Shown one piece after another: positions 9,179 to 18,516 of a stretch of DNA of 64,000 bases. The notes beneath the pieces were generated by a model. It had not been told where the DNA came from. It saw nothing but the letters and a program-made list of their open reading frames with translations, and ran no database searches. Position 1 is the first letter of the stretch. Each line of letters starts with the position of its first letter. Source of the stretch: Mobilicoccus caccae (GTDB taxonomy: Bacteria > Actinomycetota > Actinomycetes > Actinomycetales > Dermatophilaceae). The stretch spans positions 1 through 64,000 of the forward strand of contig NZ_BSUO01000001.1 in the NCBI RefSeq assembly GCF_030161635.1. The letters run 5' to 3'. A program made the position numbers and the translations under genes.

Positions 9179-10776
9179 TCAGAAGGGTGGGGGTCCTGGG
9201 TCGGTGTCGGTCCAGGGGTCGCGTCGTGGTTCGGTGGTTCGACGCAGTCGTGTTCGTCGTGGTCGGTGGATGTGGATGGGGTCGTCGGTGAGGTCTCCGA
9301 CCAGGACGGTGTCGATCGTGGTGGTGCGTCGGCAGTCGGGGCAGCGGGTGATGCGATGCACCACGCGCTCCGGCTGGGCGGGCCTCGATCCGAACGCAGT
9401 GAGCGCTCCTGGCGCGGGGTCGGCGGCGGGGTGGCCGGCAGTGCTGAGGGCCTCCAGGATCTGGTCGGGTGTGGGTGGGTCGGGGTCGCGGTAGTCCCAG
9501 GGTGTGGTGCGGTAGCGGCGTCCGGTGGGGGTGGTCCAGATGATCGTCCCGTCGGGTGCGGGTTCTCGATGGGAGTGCCAGGTGCGGTGGGTCTTGTGGT
9601 TGTGCCCGCCACGATGCTTGGCCGACACGTTCGACTCGCTGGTGGGGCCGCCGTCGGCGTAGTCGATGTCGTGGTCCATGTCGCACGCCCCGGCCGGACG
9701 GGTGCTGCCTGGCACTCGGGAGACCCGGTCGCGGGCCACGATCCGTTCGCGCAGGTCCCCGGTCACCGCGTATCCGGTGCTGGAGAGGTCGACCAGGTGC
9801 CCGCTCATCGGGTCGGTGACCAGTCGCCGCCAGGTCGATCCGGCCGCGAACGCCACATCGCGCACGATCTCCGCGCAGATCCACTCCTGTCGGCCCGCGA
9901 TCGGCACCATTCCCGGATCTGCGCTCGCACCCATCAGGGAGGCCGCCGAGATCACCACATCGACCCGCGCCGCGGGCAACGCTCCGGCGAACCTCGAATA
10001 CGCGGACAGGCCGGCGACGTCCAGGATGGCCGAGTCGGTGGGTAGTTCGCCCCACTGCAGCAGGTCCAGGGTGATGTCGGAGCGCAGTTGGGCCAGCGTG
10101 CGCGGATCCCCTCGCCCCGCAGCCGGCGCGCGATCCGGTCGACGCGTTCATGGGCGCTGGCCACGCGCAGCACATGGCCTGACGCAGACAGGGTGGCCTC
10201 GCCCTCGGGCAGCACGTCGATGCGGGTGCACCGCTGCCGCATCCGCTGGGCGTGACGCTCGGAGGCGTCCACGTGCCTGGCCACGAACCGCCGCAACCGG
10301 GCGCCGAACACCTCGTGCGGCACCAAGAGTCCGCCCACTCCGTCGACCGACCGCGCCGGATAGGGCGCCACGACCCGCGTCACCAGGTCTTCGATGTGCT
10401 CGGCCGGGACTTGGGCAGCGGAGTCCATGACTCGTCGCGCGCGTTCCCAGGACAACTCGCCCCGGCCCAGCGCCGCCCTGATCGGTCCCGTCCGCGAGGC
10501 ATCACCACAGGCCAGGTCCAGCCGGGCCCGGCATTCATGAACCCGCAACCCCGTCGCCAGTGCCACCTCATCGACCACACACGCATCGGCCTCGGCGACC
10601 TCCAGAGTGCGCCGCCCCGCCGGGACATCCGGTGCCAGCGCCGCGAGGGCCTCCCGCCGCCGGCCGCGCGCCATGACCTCCATGAGGACCACCGACCGCG
10701 CCACCAACGCCGCCCGCTCACGCTCGATCCGCTCCAACTCGGACAGCAACTCATCCCCGGACATGCCCGCGAACAC
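9179..10776 (-). CDS. DUF222 / HNH endonuclease family protein (13E12-type; frame break near 10090-10105)
   Basis: Belongs to the abundant actinobacterial DUF222-HNH family, called 13E12 repeat proteins in mycobacteria. The N-terminal half is the helical DUF222 region (MSGDELLSELERIERERAA). The C-terminal half has the HNH core CDMDHDIDYADGG ... HNHKTH, followed by an Arg/Pro-rich tail with a CPDC pair. The two halves lie in different frames: one base is missing around 10096, where ...GEGIR should run into TLAQLRSDITLDLLQWGE. The start is taken at GTG 10776 (VFAGMSGDELL); ATG 10764 is possible. The function is unproven, with DNA cleavage inferred only from the HNH motif. A cluster of DnaA boxes lies 185 bp upstream. 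Confidence 0.8.
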
Positions 10777-10960
10777 CGCCGCCTCGACACGCTCGCCCTC
10801 GCCGTCTGAGCGCGTGAGGGGGCCGCCGGCCCGACATATTCGGTCGCTGTCGACACAACCCTCACCCCCCGATCACCCGTCTGATTCCGTCTCCTCACCC
10901 TATCGCGTTGACCGATGAAAAGGAATGCTCAAACGGGAAACAATCGAATAGGTGTACGAG

Positions 10961-10998
10961 TTATCCACAGCGCTGTGGATACTCCCGCGTTGTCCACA
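10961..10998. promoter_or_regulatory. cluster of three DnaA boxes
   Basis: TTATCCACA at 10961-10969 is a perfect DnaA box. GTATCCACA lies on the opposite strand at 10974-10982, so the pair forms the dyad TTATCCACAG-CGCTGTGGATA. TTGTCCACA, the common actinobacterial variant, follows at 10990-10998. All three fall in the locally AT-richer gap between the HNH gene and the kinase-like gene. They could titrate DnaA or let it regulate the HNH gene. No replication genes are nearby, so this is not oriC. Confidence 0.65.
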
Positions 10999-11020
10999 TC
11001 GTCGCCAGAGCAAGCCGGGC

Positions 11021-11591
11021 CTACAGGAACGGGCACCGCCTGATGATCTCCGCCGCCGCATCCCCCGGGGTGGCCGTGTCGGTGTTCACCACCATGTCCC
11101 AGTCGCCGCCCTGGCCCAGGCGGTGATGCCCTCGCGCATTGCCCGACTTGCGGCCCGACATCCGCTCCCGCTCCCGTCGTTCCAGCACCTCCAACGGCGC
11201 CGTGACGTAGACCCAGCAGCTCGCCGATGCCCGGAGATCACGCCGCCAGGTAGGCATGGTGGAGGCCTCGATCGGCATTTCGTCGAGGATGACGTCGTTG
11301 CCCGTCGCGAGGAGCCCGTTGACGGCGGCCCGCATGCCGGCGAGCAGCCTCCCCCAGCGTCTCCATAGCGGATGCGGGCCAGCGGAGCGCCGTCGTCGTC
11401 GGCGGAGTCGTCGTACCAGAATCCCGGCCCCGGACCTCGCGGATGGTCCTTCCAGTGGTGGGGGAACATCGAGAAGAATGATCCACCCCGACATGCAGAA
11501 GGGGTTCGCCCAGCCGGGTCTGCAGCTCCTGCGCCACAGACGTCTTGCCTGCGCTGGAGTCTCCCGCCAACACCACTGCTCTCCCGATCAC
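11021..11591 (-). CDS. chloramphenicol phosphotransferase-like P-loop kinase (two frame breaks)
   Basis: P-loop protein of about 190 residues. The N-terminus has VVLAGDSSAGKTSVAQELQ (Walker A). The middle reads DHFFSMFPHHWKD, and the C-terminal half has GNDVILDEM, then PLEVLERRERER and a final VNTDT, the order seen in the chloramphenicol-3-O-phosphotransferase (CPT) family. Three frames are needed: one T is missing near 11474-11478 and one base near 11361-11365. The start is GTG 11591. Many CPT-like genes in actinobacteria have no shown drug substrate, so resistance is only a possibility. Confidence 0.7.
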
Positions 11592-11904
11592 GCGCCGAGT
11601 GTCCCAGCTTCAGGAGTCCGGTCGCCGGTCGACGCGCGGTCCTCCGGTGACCTCCCTGGCCAGGGGAGCCGGTGACGCCCGTCCTCACCCACGGCCCGTT
11701 TCGATCATGCCCACGGCGTCGACGTGCTCGCCCCCCCGCTGTCCCGGCGCGTGAGAGGGGTTGCCGGCGCCACACGTTCCGTCGCGGTGGACACCGCACG
11801 TCCCCCCGATCGCCCGCCGTCCACAGCACCCGGTCGAGCCGGCTCCAGGAGCAGACACCGTGCGTGGTCAGACACACGACTCAGCCCCTCCTACCCTGGG
11901 GGTC
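11592..11904. other. intergenic region with divergent promoters
   Basis: No gene is supported here. The region separates the divergent kinase-like and LD-carboxypeptidase genes. At its right end TACCCT (11892-11897) lies 7 nt before ATG 11905, which looks like a -10 box feeding a leaderless transcript of the carboxypeptidase gene. The rest contains nothing I recognise. Confidence 0.5.
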
Positions 11905-12948
11905 ATGTCGCTGACCTCCCCGCCCAAAGCCGTGCCCGGAGACCGGGTGGCCGTGATCTCGCCGTCGTTCGCGGCGCCTGGATTCGCGCCGGAGGTGCAC
12001 GAGCAGGCGATGCGTCGCCTCGCGGAGGTCACCGGTCTCGTCCCGGTCGAGTACCCCACGACCCGGCAGCTCGGGTCGTCGGCGCAGGCTCGGGCCGACG
12101 ACATCATGGCCGCGTTCGCCGACCCCTCGATCCGGGCGGTGCTGGCGACCGTCGGCGGTGAGGACCAGATCACCGTCGTGGGCCGCCTCGACCCTGACGT
12201 CGTGCGCGCCGACCCCAAGCCCTTCTGCGGCTACAGCGACAACACCAACCTGCTGAATTGGCTCTGGGCGCACGGGATCCAGGGCTTCTACGGCGGGTCG
12301 ACCCAGGTCCACCTCGGGCCGGGGCCGGAGGTCGACGCCGTCCATGCGGCCTCCCTGCGCGCCGCGTTACTCACCGGTGAGCGGCTGCGGATCACCGATC
12401 CGGGGGTCTCGGAGGACGTCGGCAAGGACTGGACCGACCCGGCGGCCCTCACGCAGTTCGGCGATCGCGAACCGACCGAGCCGTGGAGTTGGGCGGGGCC
12501 GGCGCGATCCGTGACCGGCCGCACCTGGGGCGGGTGCATCGAGGTCCTGCAGTGGATCCTCACGGCGGGGCGATTCCCTGACGACGCCGGCATCCTGGGC
12601 GGCGGGATTCTCTTGCTCGAGACGTCGGAGGAAGTCATCGACGCACGCGAGTTCTCGTGGATCCTGCGGTCGATGGGGGAGCGCGGCCTCCTCGCCGCGG
12701 TCGACGCGGTGCTCGTGGCGCGTCCGCCGGTCGCGACGATGGAGCACGCCCCGCCGGCGCGGGACCGAGCCGCCCATCGGGAACGGCAGCGCGACACCGC
12801 GATCGAGATGATCGCCCGCTACAACCCCGACGCCGTCGTGGTCGTGGGAGTTCCGTTCGGGCACACCAGGCCTCAATGGATCCTGCCCTACGGCGGAGTC
12901 ATGACCGTGGACGGCGCCGCCCGGGAGGTCTGGGCGGAGTACGCCTGA
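11905..12948 (+). CDS. S66-family LD-carboxypeptidase / MccF-like peptidase
   Basis: Protein of 347 residues of peptidase family S66, which contains LdcA (trims the D-Ala from muropeptide tetrapeptides during wall recycling) and MccF (self-immunity to microcin C). The start SPPKAVPGDRVAVISPSFA, the nucleophile Ser in FCGYSDNTN, and the late His in FGHTRPQWILPYGG are the family landmarks. The GGGI-LLLETSEE segment supplies the Glu of the Ser-Glu-His triad region. No signal peptide is seen, so it is cytosolic. The length and the FYGGSTQVHLGP insert resemble the MccF-like branch more than short LdcA. ATG 11905 is preceded by a -10-like TACCCT and no Shine-Dalgarno, so a leaderless mRNA is likely. 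Confidence 0.85.
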   Translation: MSLTSPPKAVPGDRVAVISPSFAAPGFAPEVHEQAMRRLAEVTGLVPVEYPTTRQLGSSAQARADDIMAAFADPSIRAVLATVGGEDQITVVGRLDPDVVRADPKPFCGYSDNTNLLNWLWAHGIQGFYGGSTQVHLGPGPEVDAVHAASLRAALLTGERLRITDPGVSEDVGKDWTDPAALTQFGDREPTEPWSWAGPARSVTGRTWGGCIEVLQWILTAGRFPDDAGILGGGILLLETSEEVIDAREFSWILRSMGERGLLAAVDAVLVARPPVATMEHAPPARDRAAHRERQRDTAIEMIARYNPDAVVVVGVPFGHTRPQWILPYGGVMTVDGAAREVWAEYA

Positions 12949-13051
12949 GGCGCCCCTGATCCGGTCGTCAGCCGGCGGCACAGGCCTCCGCCGTCTCCTC
13001 CAACCCGGGCAGCCCGACGACGCCCGCATCCACCCACGTACCGTTTCGGTC

Positions 13052-14184
13052 ATGCCGCCGACTCCCTCGTCGTCCACCTCGCCGCAGGCGCCCGAGGCGC
13101 CGCTCGACGTCAAGCTCGACCTGGCCCTGCAAGGTGGGGGTCGCACGGCGCGTTCACCTGGGGTGTTCTCGATCGTCTGCTCGACGACGACCACATCACG
13201 ATCAGCGCCGTGAGCGGGACGAGCGCGGGTGCGCTCAACGCCGTCGCTCTCGCCTCCGGTCTCGCGGACGGCGGTCGGGTGGGTGCCCAGCAACGCCTCG
13301 CGCGGGTGTGGACGGAGGTCGGCCGGATCGGCACATGGATCTCCTCGCCGCTGGAGGCAGTTCTCGCCGACACGCCGCTGCAACCCTGGGTACAGATGTC
13401 CCAGGCCTGGGCCCGCATGTGGACCGGTCCCGTCGGCGGGGCCTGGCAGCAAGCCGTCCGGATGTGGGGCGCAGCGTGGTCGGCCGGGTTCTCCCCCTAC
13501 GACATCAACCCCTGGGGCGTCCATCCGCTGCGGCGGATCATCCAGCGCGAGATCGACTTCGACGCGATGCGCCGCGGTGAGGTGGAGGTGTACGTCTCTG
13601 CGACGGCCGTCCGCAGCGGGCGGCTGCGGGTGTTCGACGGGTCCCGGATCGACGTGGACGTCGTCCTCGCCTCCGCCTGCCTGCCCACGTTGTTCCAGGC
13701 CGTGACGATCGACGGCGAGGAGTACTGGGACGGCGGGTACGCCGGCAACCCCTCCCTCCTGCCGCTGGTCGACCACGCCGAGGCCCGCGACCTGCTCGTC
13801 GTCCAGATCAACCCGGTCGGCCGTGACGAGGCGCCCACCACGGCCCCCGACATCCTCGACCGGATGAACGAGATCACCTTCAACGCCTCGCTGGTCAAGG
13901 AGCTGCGCATCCTCGGTCTCCTGCAGATCGTCGCGCCGGAGGCCGACCGGGCCTGCGAACAGCACCCGTTCCTCGCGCGCGTCCGGGATCTGCGCGCGCA
14001 CCGCATCGACGGTGGTGACGAGCTGGCCCGGTTCAGCGCGTCCTCCAAGACCGAGGCGCCGGCCGCGCTGATCAGGAGCTTGCACGACCTGGGATGGCAG
14101 CAGGCCGACGCCTGGTTGGTCGAGCACCGCGCCGACCTCGGCCGCCGTCAGACCCTCGACCTCGCTTCGCTGGCGATCGCGTGA
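13052..14184 (+). CDS. patatin-like phospholipase (frame break near 13134-13140)
   Basis: Predicted serine lipid acyl hydrolase of about 377 residues. The oxyanion GGGxxG box appears as LALQGGGSHGAF once one G is restored in the GGGGG run at about 13135-13139. The nucleophile elbow is SGTSAG and the catalytic Asp lies in the DGGYAGNPS motif, giving the Ser-Asp dyad of patatins. The ~25 residues before the patatin core are Pro/Ser-rich. ATG 13052 has TACCGT 7 nt upstream and no ribosome site, suggesting a leaderless transcript. It is convergent with the DUF1846 gene. Bacterial patatins include effectors such as ExoU and many housekeeping lipases; context does not discriminate. Confidence 0.85.
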
Positions 14185-14200
14185 GTCGCGCCCGCCGCGC

Positions 14201-15688
14201 TCAGGACTTTCGGTACAGCTTCTTGGTCTGGTAGGCGGGTTCGCTCGTGACCTGCACACCGAGGTTGCGGAAGATCCCCTCGTCGACGGGCCCGAGGATG
14301 ACGGTCGAGTGCACGTCGCACCCGCGCAGCTTGGGGAGTTCGGCGAGCGCGCGACGTGCGTTGTCGTCGTGCTGGGCGCCGACGGCCAGGGCGATGAGCA
14401 CCTCGTCGGTGTGCAGGCGCGGGTTGCGGCCCCCGAGGTGGCGGGTCTTGACCTCCTGGATCGGCACGACGGTCTCGCGCGCCAGCAGCTTGACGCCGTC
14501 GTCGATCCCGGCGAGGGCCTTGAGCGCGTCGAGCAGGATCGCCGAGCAGCAGCCCAGCAGCGAGGTGGTCTTGCCGGTGATGATGCGGCCGTCGGGCAGT
14601 TCGATGGCGGCGGCCGGCCCCTTGGTGCGCTTGGCGACCTTGAGCGCGGGCTCGACGACGGGGCGGTCGGTGGCCTGGATGCCCATCCGGCCCATGAGCA
14701 GGGCGATCTTCTCCGACTGCTCGGGCTCGATCTCCTCGCGCCGTTCGTGCGCCAGGGCCTTGTAGTAGCGGCGGAGGATCTCCTGCCGGCTCGCCGCCAC
14801 GCACGCGTCGTCGTCGCTGATGCAGTGCCCCACCATGTTGACGCCCATGTCGGTGGGGGAGGCGTACGGCGAGGTCTCCATGATCTGCTCGAACAGCAGG
14901 TTGAGGACGGGAAAGACCTCGACGTCGCGGTTGTAGTTGACGCAGCTCTCGCCGTAGGTGCGCAGGTGGAACGGGTCGATGAGGTTGACGTCGTCGAGGT
15001 CGACCGTGGCGGCCTCGTAGGCGACGTTGACGGGGTGGTCCAGCGGCAGGTTCCAGATGGGGAAGGTCTCGAACTTGGCGTAACCGGAGGAGATCCCGCG
15101 CTGATGGTCGTGGTAGAGCTGCGACAGGCAGGTGGCCATCTTGCCGCTGCCCGGGCCGGGCGCGGTGACGACGACGAGGTCGCGGGAGGTCTCGATGTAC
15201 TCGTTGCGGCCGTACCCCTCGGGGCTGACGATGTGCGCGACGTCGTTGGGGTAGCCCTTGATCGGAAAGTGCCGGTAGACCTTGACGCCCTGCCGCTCGA
15301 GCTTGCGCTTGAAGGCGCGTGCGGCCTTGTTGTCGTCGGTGACGTGCGAGATGACCACGCTGCCGACGAACAGTCCACGGCTACGGAACTCGTCGATGAG
15401 GCGTAGGACGTCGGCGTCGTAGCCGATGCCGAGGTCGCCGCGCATCTTGTTGTCGGCGAGGTCCTGGGCGCTGATGACGATGACCATCTCGACCTCGTCG
15501 GCGAGCCGGCGCAACATGACCAGCTTGTCGTCGGGCGCGAAACCCGGCAGGACGCGGGAGGCGTGCAGGTCGTCGAAGAGCTTGCCGCCGAACTCCAGAT
15601 AGAGCTTGCCGCCGAACTGCTTGCGCCGGGCGTCGATGTGCTCCGCCTGCATCTGCAGGTACTTCTCGCGGTCGAACCCGATCTCCAT
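14201..15688 (-). CDS. DUF1846 domain-containing protein
   Basis: Intact cytosolic protein of 495 residues, typical for the family. Recognisable blocks are [15 protein letters not shown] at the N-terminus, [41 protein letters not shown] in the middle, and [10 protein letters not shown]. The GPGSGK stretch resembles a nucleotide-binding loop. Family members are widespread and structurally known, but their reaction has not been settled to my knowledge. It ends 16 bp from the convergent patatin stop and begins after a GAAAGGGGCGAG purine stretch. Confidence 0.9.
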   Translation of the reverse strand: MEIGFDREKYLQMQAEHIDARRKQFGGKLYLEFGGKLFDDLHASRVLPGFAPDDKLVMLRRLADEVEMVIVISAQDLADNKMRGDLGIGYDADVLRLIDEFRSRGLFVGSVVISHVTDDNKAARAFKRKLERQGVKVYRHFPIKGYPNDVAHIVSPEGYGRNEYIETSRDLVVVTAPGPGSGKMATCLSQLYHDHQRGISSGYAKFETFPIWNLPLDHPVNVAYEAATVDLDDVNLIDPFHLRTYGESCVNYNRDVEVFPVLNLLFEQIMETSPYASPTDMGVNMVGHCISDDDACVAASRQEILRRYYKALAHERREEIEPEQSEKIALLMGRMGIQATDRPVVEPALKVAKRTKGPAAAIELPDGRIITGKTTSLLGCCSAILLDALKALAGIDDGVKLLARETVVPIQEVKTRHLGGRNPRLHTDEVLIALAVGAQHDDNARRALAELPKLRGCDVHSTVILGPVDEGIFRNLGVQVTSEPAYQTKKLYRKS

Positions 15689-15750
15689 CTCGCCCCTTTC
15701 GACCGTCGGAGCCTACCGGGCGCCTCCGAGCGCCCCGCGCACCGCTCCGG

Positions 15751-16890
15751 TCACGTGCGGACGAGGACGACGAGGGCGCCGATGCCGGCGACGACCGCGG
15801 CGATGACGCAGGCCGCGACCACCGACTGCTGGTAGATCGGCAACAAGGCCGGCGCGAAAGCGGATCCGAGGAACTGGGCGGACAGCGCGAGGGCGGTGGC
15901 GGTGTTGCGGTTGGCGGGGGTGCTGCGCAGCGCGAGCGTGTTGGTCATGACCCGGGCCCCGGTGCCGGCGATCCCGGCGGCGACGACGCACGCGACGAGG
16001 GCGGCGACCACGGGCGGCCAGGCGGCGGCGCCGACGGCGAGCGCGAGGGTGGCGGTCGCACCGAAGCCCATCCGGCGCATCCCGAGGCGATCGGCGAGGG
16101 CGCCCACCAGCCGCCCGGAGGCGAGCCCGGCGACACCGAACGTGGCGACGACCAGCCCGCGGGCCGCGGGGGACAGGCCGAATCGGTCGCTGGCCTCGAG
16201 CGCGGCCACCAACATGATGACGGTGGAGGCGAACTGCACGGTGAACCCGACCAGGCACGCCTGCCCGAGCCCGCGGTTGAGCAGGGGCCGCCACGGCGGG
16301 CGGGCGGCGTCGGTCCGGGTGTGGGCGGGTGCGCGGGGGGTGACGATCGCGAGAGCTCCGGCCGCCACGGCGACGACGACGAAGGCGAGCCGGTAGTCGA
16401 CGGCGGCCGCCAGCCCACCGACGAAGGGCGCGAAAGCCATCCCCGCGGCCTGCATGCTCGCGTACGTCCCGAGACTGCGGCCGATCCGCGAGGCCGGCAC
16501 GCGGTCGGCGATCATCGTGATGAGCAGCGGCGTCGTGAAGGCGTTGGCCATGCCCTGCAGCACGCGTCCGGCGAAGAACACTCCGAACACCGGAGCCACG
16601 ACGCACACGAGCGCGGCCGCCGCGTAGACGACGTACGCGCGCCGCACCGTGCGCTCCGCACCCCACCGGGCGGCGAGCAACCCCGCCAGCGGCATGAGGG
16701 CGGCGAACGGGAACAGGTAGGCGCTCACCGCCGAACCCGCCGCCGTGACAGTCGTGTCCAGCCCACCGGCGAGCTCCGGCAGCATCGTGTTGAGGATCGC
16801 CCCACCGAACGGGCCGAGGAATCCGCCGGCGTACAACGGCCACAGCGAGCGCTCCTGGTCGCGGGGGACGTCGCCGGTTCGGTCGGACAC
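15751..16890 (-). CDS. major facilitator superfamily transporter
   Basis: Inner-membrane transporter of 379 residues with about 12 hydrophobic segments. The loop between helices 2 and 3 reads LAARWGAERTVRRAY and the equivalent loop in the second half reads LVGALADRLGMRRMG, the MFS G-x-x-x-D-R-x-G-R-R signature. The N-terminal 20 residues are polar and cytosolic. GTG 16890 (VSDRTGDVPRDQERS) is preferred because the reading frame further upstream has no MFS character. The sequence resembles drug-efflux MFS proteins, but the substrate cannot be told. Confidence 0.85.
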   Translation of the reverse strand: MSDRTGDVPRDQERSLWPLYAGGFLGPFGGAILNTMLPELAGGLDTTVTAAGSAVSAYLFPFAALMPLAGLLAARWGAERTVRRAYVVYAAAALVCVVAPVFGVFFAGRVLQGMANAFTTPLLITMIADRVPASRIGRSLGTYASMQAAGMAFAPFVGGLAAAVDYRLAFVVVAVAAGALAIVTPRAPAHTRTDAARPPWRPLLNRGLGQACLVGFTVQFASTVIMLVAALEASDRFGLSPAARGLVVATFGVAGLASGRLVGALADRLGMRRMGFGATATLALAVGAAAWPPVVAALVACVVAAGIAGTGARVMTNTLALRSTPANRNTATALALSAQFLGSAFAPALLPIYQQSVVAACVIAAVVAGIGALVVLVRT

Positions 16891-16996
16891 CGGCACAGAG
16901 TACGCGTGCGCCGGTCGTGAGCATCGGCGATGATCGAGCGCGGATCGCGACACCGGGCCACGCGGATCACGGCCCCGACCCGAGGAGAGCCCACCG

Positions 16997-17452
16997 ATGA
17001 CCGAGTTGTCACTGCGAACCACGTTGGAGCCGTTCGGTCCTGCGTGCGCGATCATCCTCACCGACGACCAGGTGCGCGAGCTCGGCGGCGGCAAGCGGGC
17101 GGCGGTGCGCGTGAGCATCGACGGGCGCACGACGGCCCTGCGTCTCGCCGTGATGGGCGGCGTCAACTGCATCGGCCTCAGCAAGGCCGCACGTGCCGAG
17201 CTCGGGGTCGAGATCGGGCAGCAGGTCGACGCCGTGGTGGCGCGCGACGAGACGCCGCGAGAGGTCGAGATCCCCACCGAACTCGCCGACGCCCTGAGCC
17301 GGGACGCCGACGCCGGCCGGGGGTTCGAGGCGCTCGCCTACACCCACCGCAAGTCCTTCGCGACGTGGGTGGGCGAGGCCAAGAAGGCCGAGACGCGGCT
17401 GCGGCGGGCCGCCGAGGCGATCACGATGATCCACGAGGGCCGCATGCGCTGA
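16997..17452 (+). CDS. YdeI/OmpD-associated family protein (DUF1905 + OmdA)
   Basis: Protein of 151 residues. The first ~80 form a DUF1905 domain (TTLEPFGPACAIILTDDQV ... GGVNCIGLSKAARAEL). The last ~45, from LAYTHRKSFATWVGEAKKAETR, match the OmdA/YdeI C-terminal region that often follows. The family is annotated as bacteriocin-protection or OmpD-associated on thin evidence. ATG 16997 is preceded by GAGGAGAGCCCACCG. It diverges from the MFS gene with a 106-bp gap. Confidence 0.82.
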   Translation: MTELSLRTTLEPFGPACAIILTDDQVRELGGGKRAAVRVSIDGRTTALRLAVMGGVNCIGLSKAARAELGVEIGQQVDAVVARDETPREVEIPTELADALSRDADAGRGFEALAYTHRKSFATWVGEAKKAETRLRRAAEAITMIHEGRMR

Positions 17453-17512
17453 TCCCGGTGGTTTCACCGCTCGGGGAGTTCCTGGGCGAGGGACTCGCTG
17501 CCGCGGCGCCGC

Positions 17513-18337
17513 TCAGCCCTTCTCGAGGGTGGCGACGACGGTGATCGTGCCGGGGTCGACCTCGGTGTACCCCGCGTCGCGGACGGCCAGGCGCCGATGC
17601 TCGGTCCAGGCCACCGCCGGGTCCTGCAGGCTCGCGAGGAGATCCCTCCAGCACCGCTCGTCCGCGACCTCGGCCACGGCGGGGCAGTCGGCCTCGAACC
17701 ACCGGCGCAGCAGGTCGGGGTCGGTCTCGGCGGCCAACGCGGCGGCGATCATGCCCGCGTGTCCGGTCTGGGCCATGAGCTTGCCCGCCGTCATCTCGAG
17801 CGAGGCCGGGACGACGCAGCGCAGGTGAGGGCCCTCGTGCGGCGTGGTGGCCGGGTCGGCTGCCGGGGCGGGGGTGTCGTCGTCGGGGTCGACGGGCGGG
17901 ATCTCCGTGCCGCCCACCTGCATCACCGACACCCGCTTGTCGAGGTCGCCGACTCGCCCTGGAACGAGGACGCGGATCTGCGTGTCGCCCTGCTCGAACG
18001 ACAGTCCGGGCAGGTCGGCGCTCGCCTCCCATCGGGCTCCGCGGGCGCGGCGGGTGACCTTGCGGATGTGGCCTCGGCAGTACGCGTCGACCTCCGCATG
18101 CCAGGGCCCGCCAGGAGCGCTGCGCTCGTCGAGGCAGAGCAACGCGCACCCGGTGGCGGCCAGGGCCAGTGCCGTCGCCCGGTCGGGGGATCCGTCGCGT
18201 TCCAGGCGCAGGATGAGTTGCAGCGCGCGGACCTCCTCGGGGTCCTCGCGGCCGTCCCGTTCGACCTCGACTGCGTCCAAGCCCAGCCAGTGCGCGTATC
18301 GCTCGCGCACCGGGGTCAGCACCTCACCGATCGACAT
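17513..18337 (-). CDS. PTH2-domain protein (peptidyl-tRNA hydrolase-like) with a long N-terminal region
   Basis: Protein of 274 residues. The C-terminal ~115 residues form a PTH2 fold: VVPASLEMTAGKLMAQTGHAG near residue 160 carries the Lys/Gln/His motif of type-2 peptidyl-tRNA hydrolases, and the end reads ITVVATLEKG. The first ~150 residues have no PTH2 counterpart but include a helical segment and a region around SADLPGLSFEQGDTQIRVLVPG. Such longer PTH2 proteins recur in actinobacteria. Because these bacteria also keep a classical Pth, tRNA cleavage is inferred rather than known. ATG 18337 is preceded by GGGAG very close to the start. Confidence 0.72.
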   Translation of the reverse strand: MSIGEVLTPVRERYAHWLGLDAVEVERDGREDPEEVRALQLILRLERDGSPDRATALALAATGCALLCLDERSAPGGPWHAEVDAYCRGHIRKVTRRARGARWEASADLPGLSFEQGDTQIRVLVPGRVGDLDKRVSVMQVGGTEIPPVDPDDDTPAPAADPATTPHEGPHLRCVVPASLEMTAGKLMAQTGHAGMIAAALAAETDPDLLRRWFEADCPAVAEVADERCWRDLLASLQDPAVAWTEHRRLAVRDAGYTEVDPGTITVVATLEKG

Positions 18338-18516
18338 GACTCCCACGGTGCCATGGGGACGCGGATGCCCGTCGCCGCGGCCCGCCGGCGTCGGATCGGG
18401 TCGTCGTCGCCGCTCGCCGTATCTGTGGCGTGACCAGCGGTGTTCTGCGTTCCGGATGCGTTGTCGGTGGCGGCGGCTACGGTCGGCACCCACGGCGTCA
18501 CGACAGAGGAGCACCG

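Noticed and set aside
9179..10776. HNH gene as evidence of a prophage or homing element
   Set aside because: DUF222-HNH genes are abundant chromosomal genes in actinobacteria. No integrase, terminase or intron boundaries are seen.
12367..15378. Very long open frame (about 1000 codons) antisense to the peptidase and patatin genes and partly within DUF1846
   Set aside because: It follows the third-codon GC bias of the genes it overlaps, has Arg/Pro/Ser-rich low-complexity content and no family similarity. The real genes on the other frames carry clear catalytic motifs.
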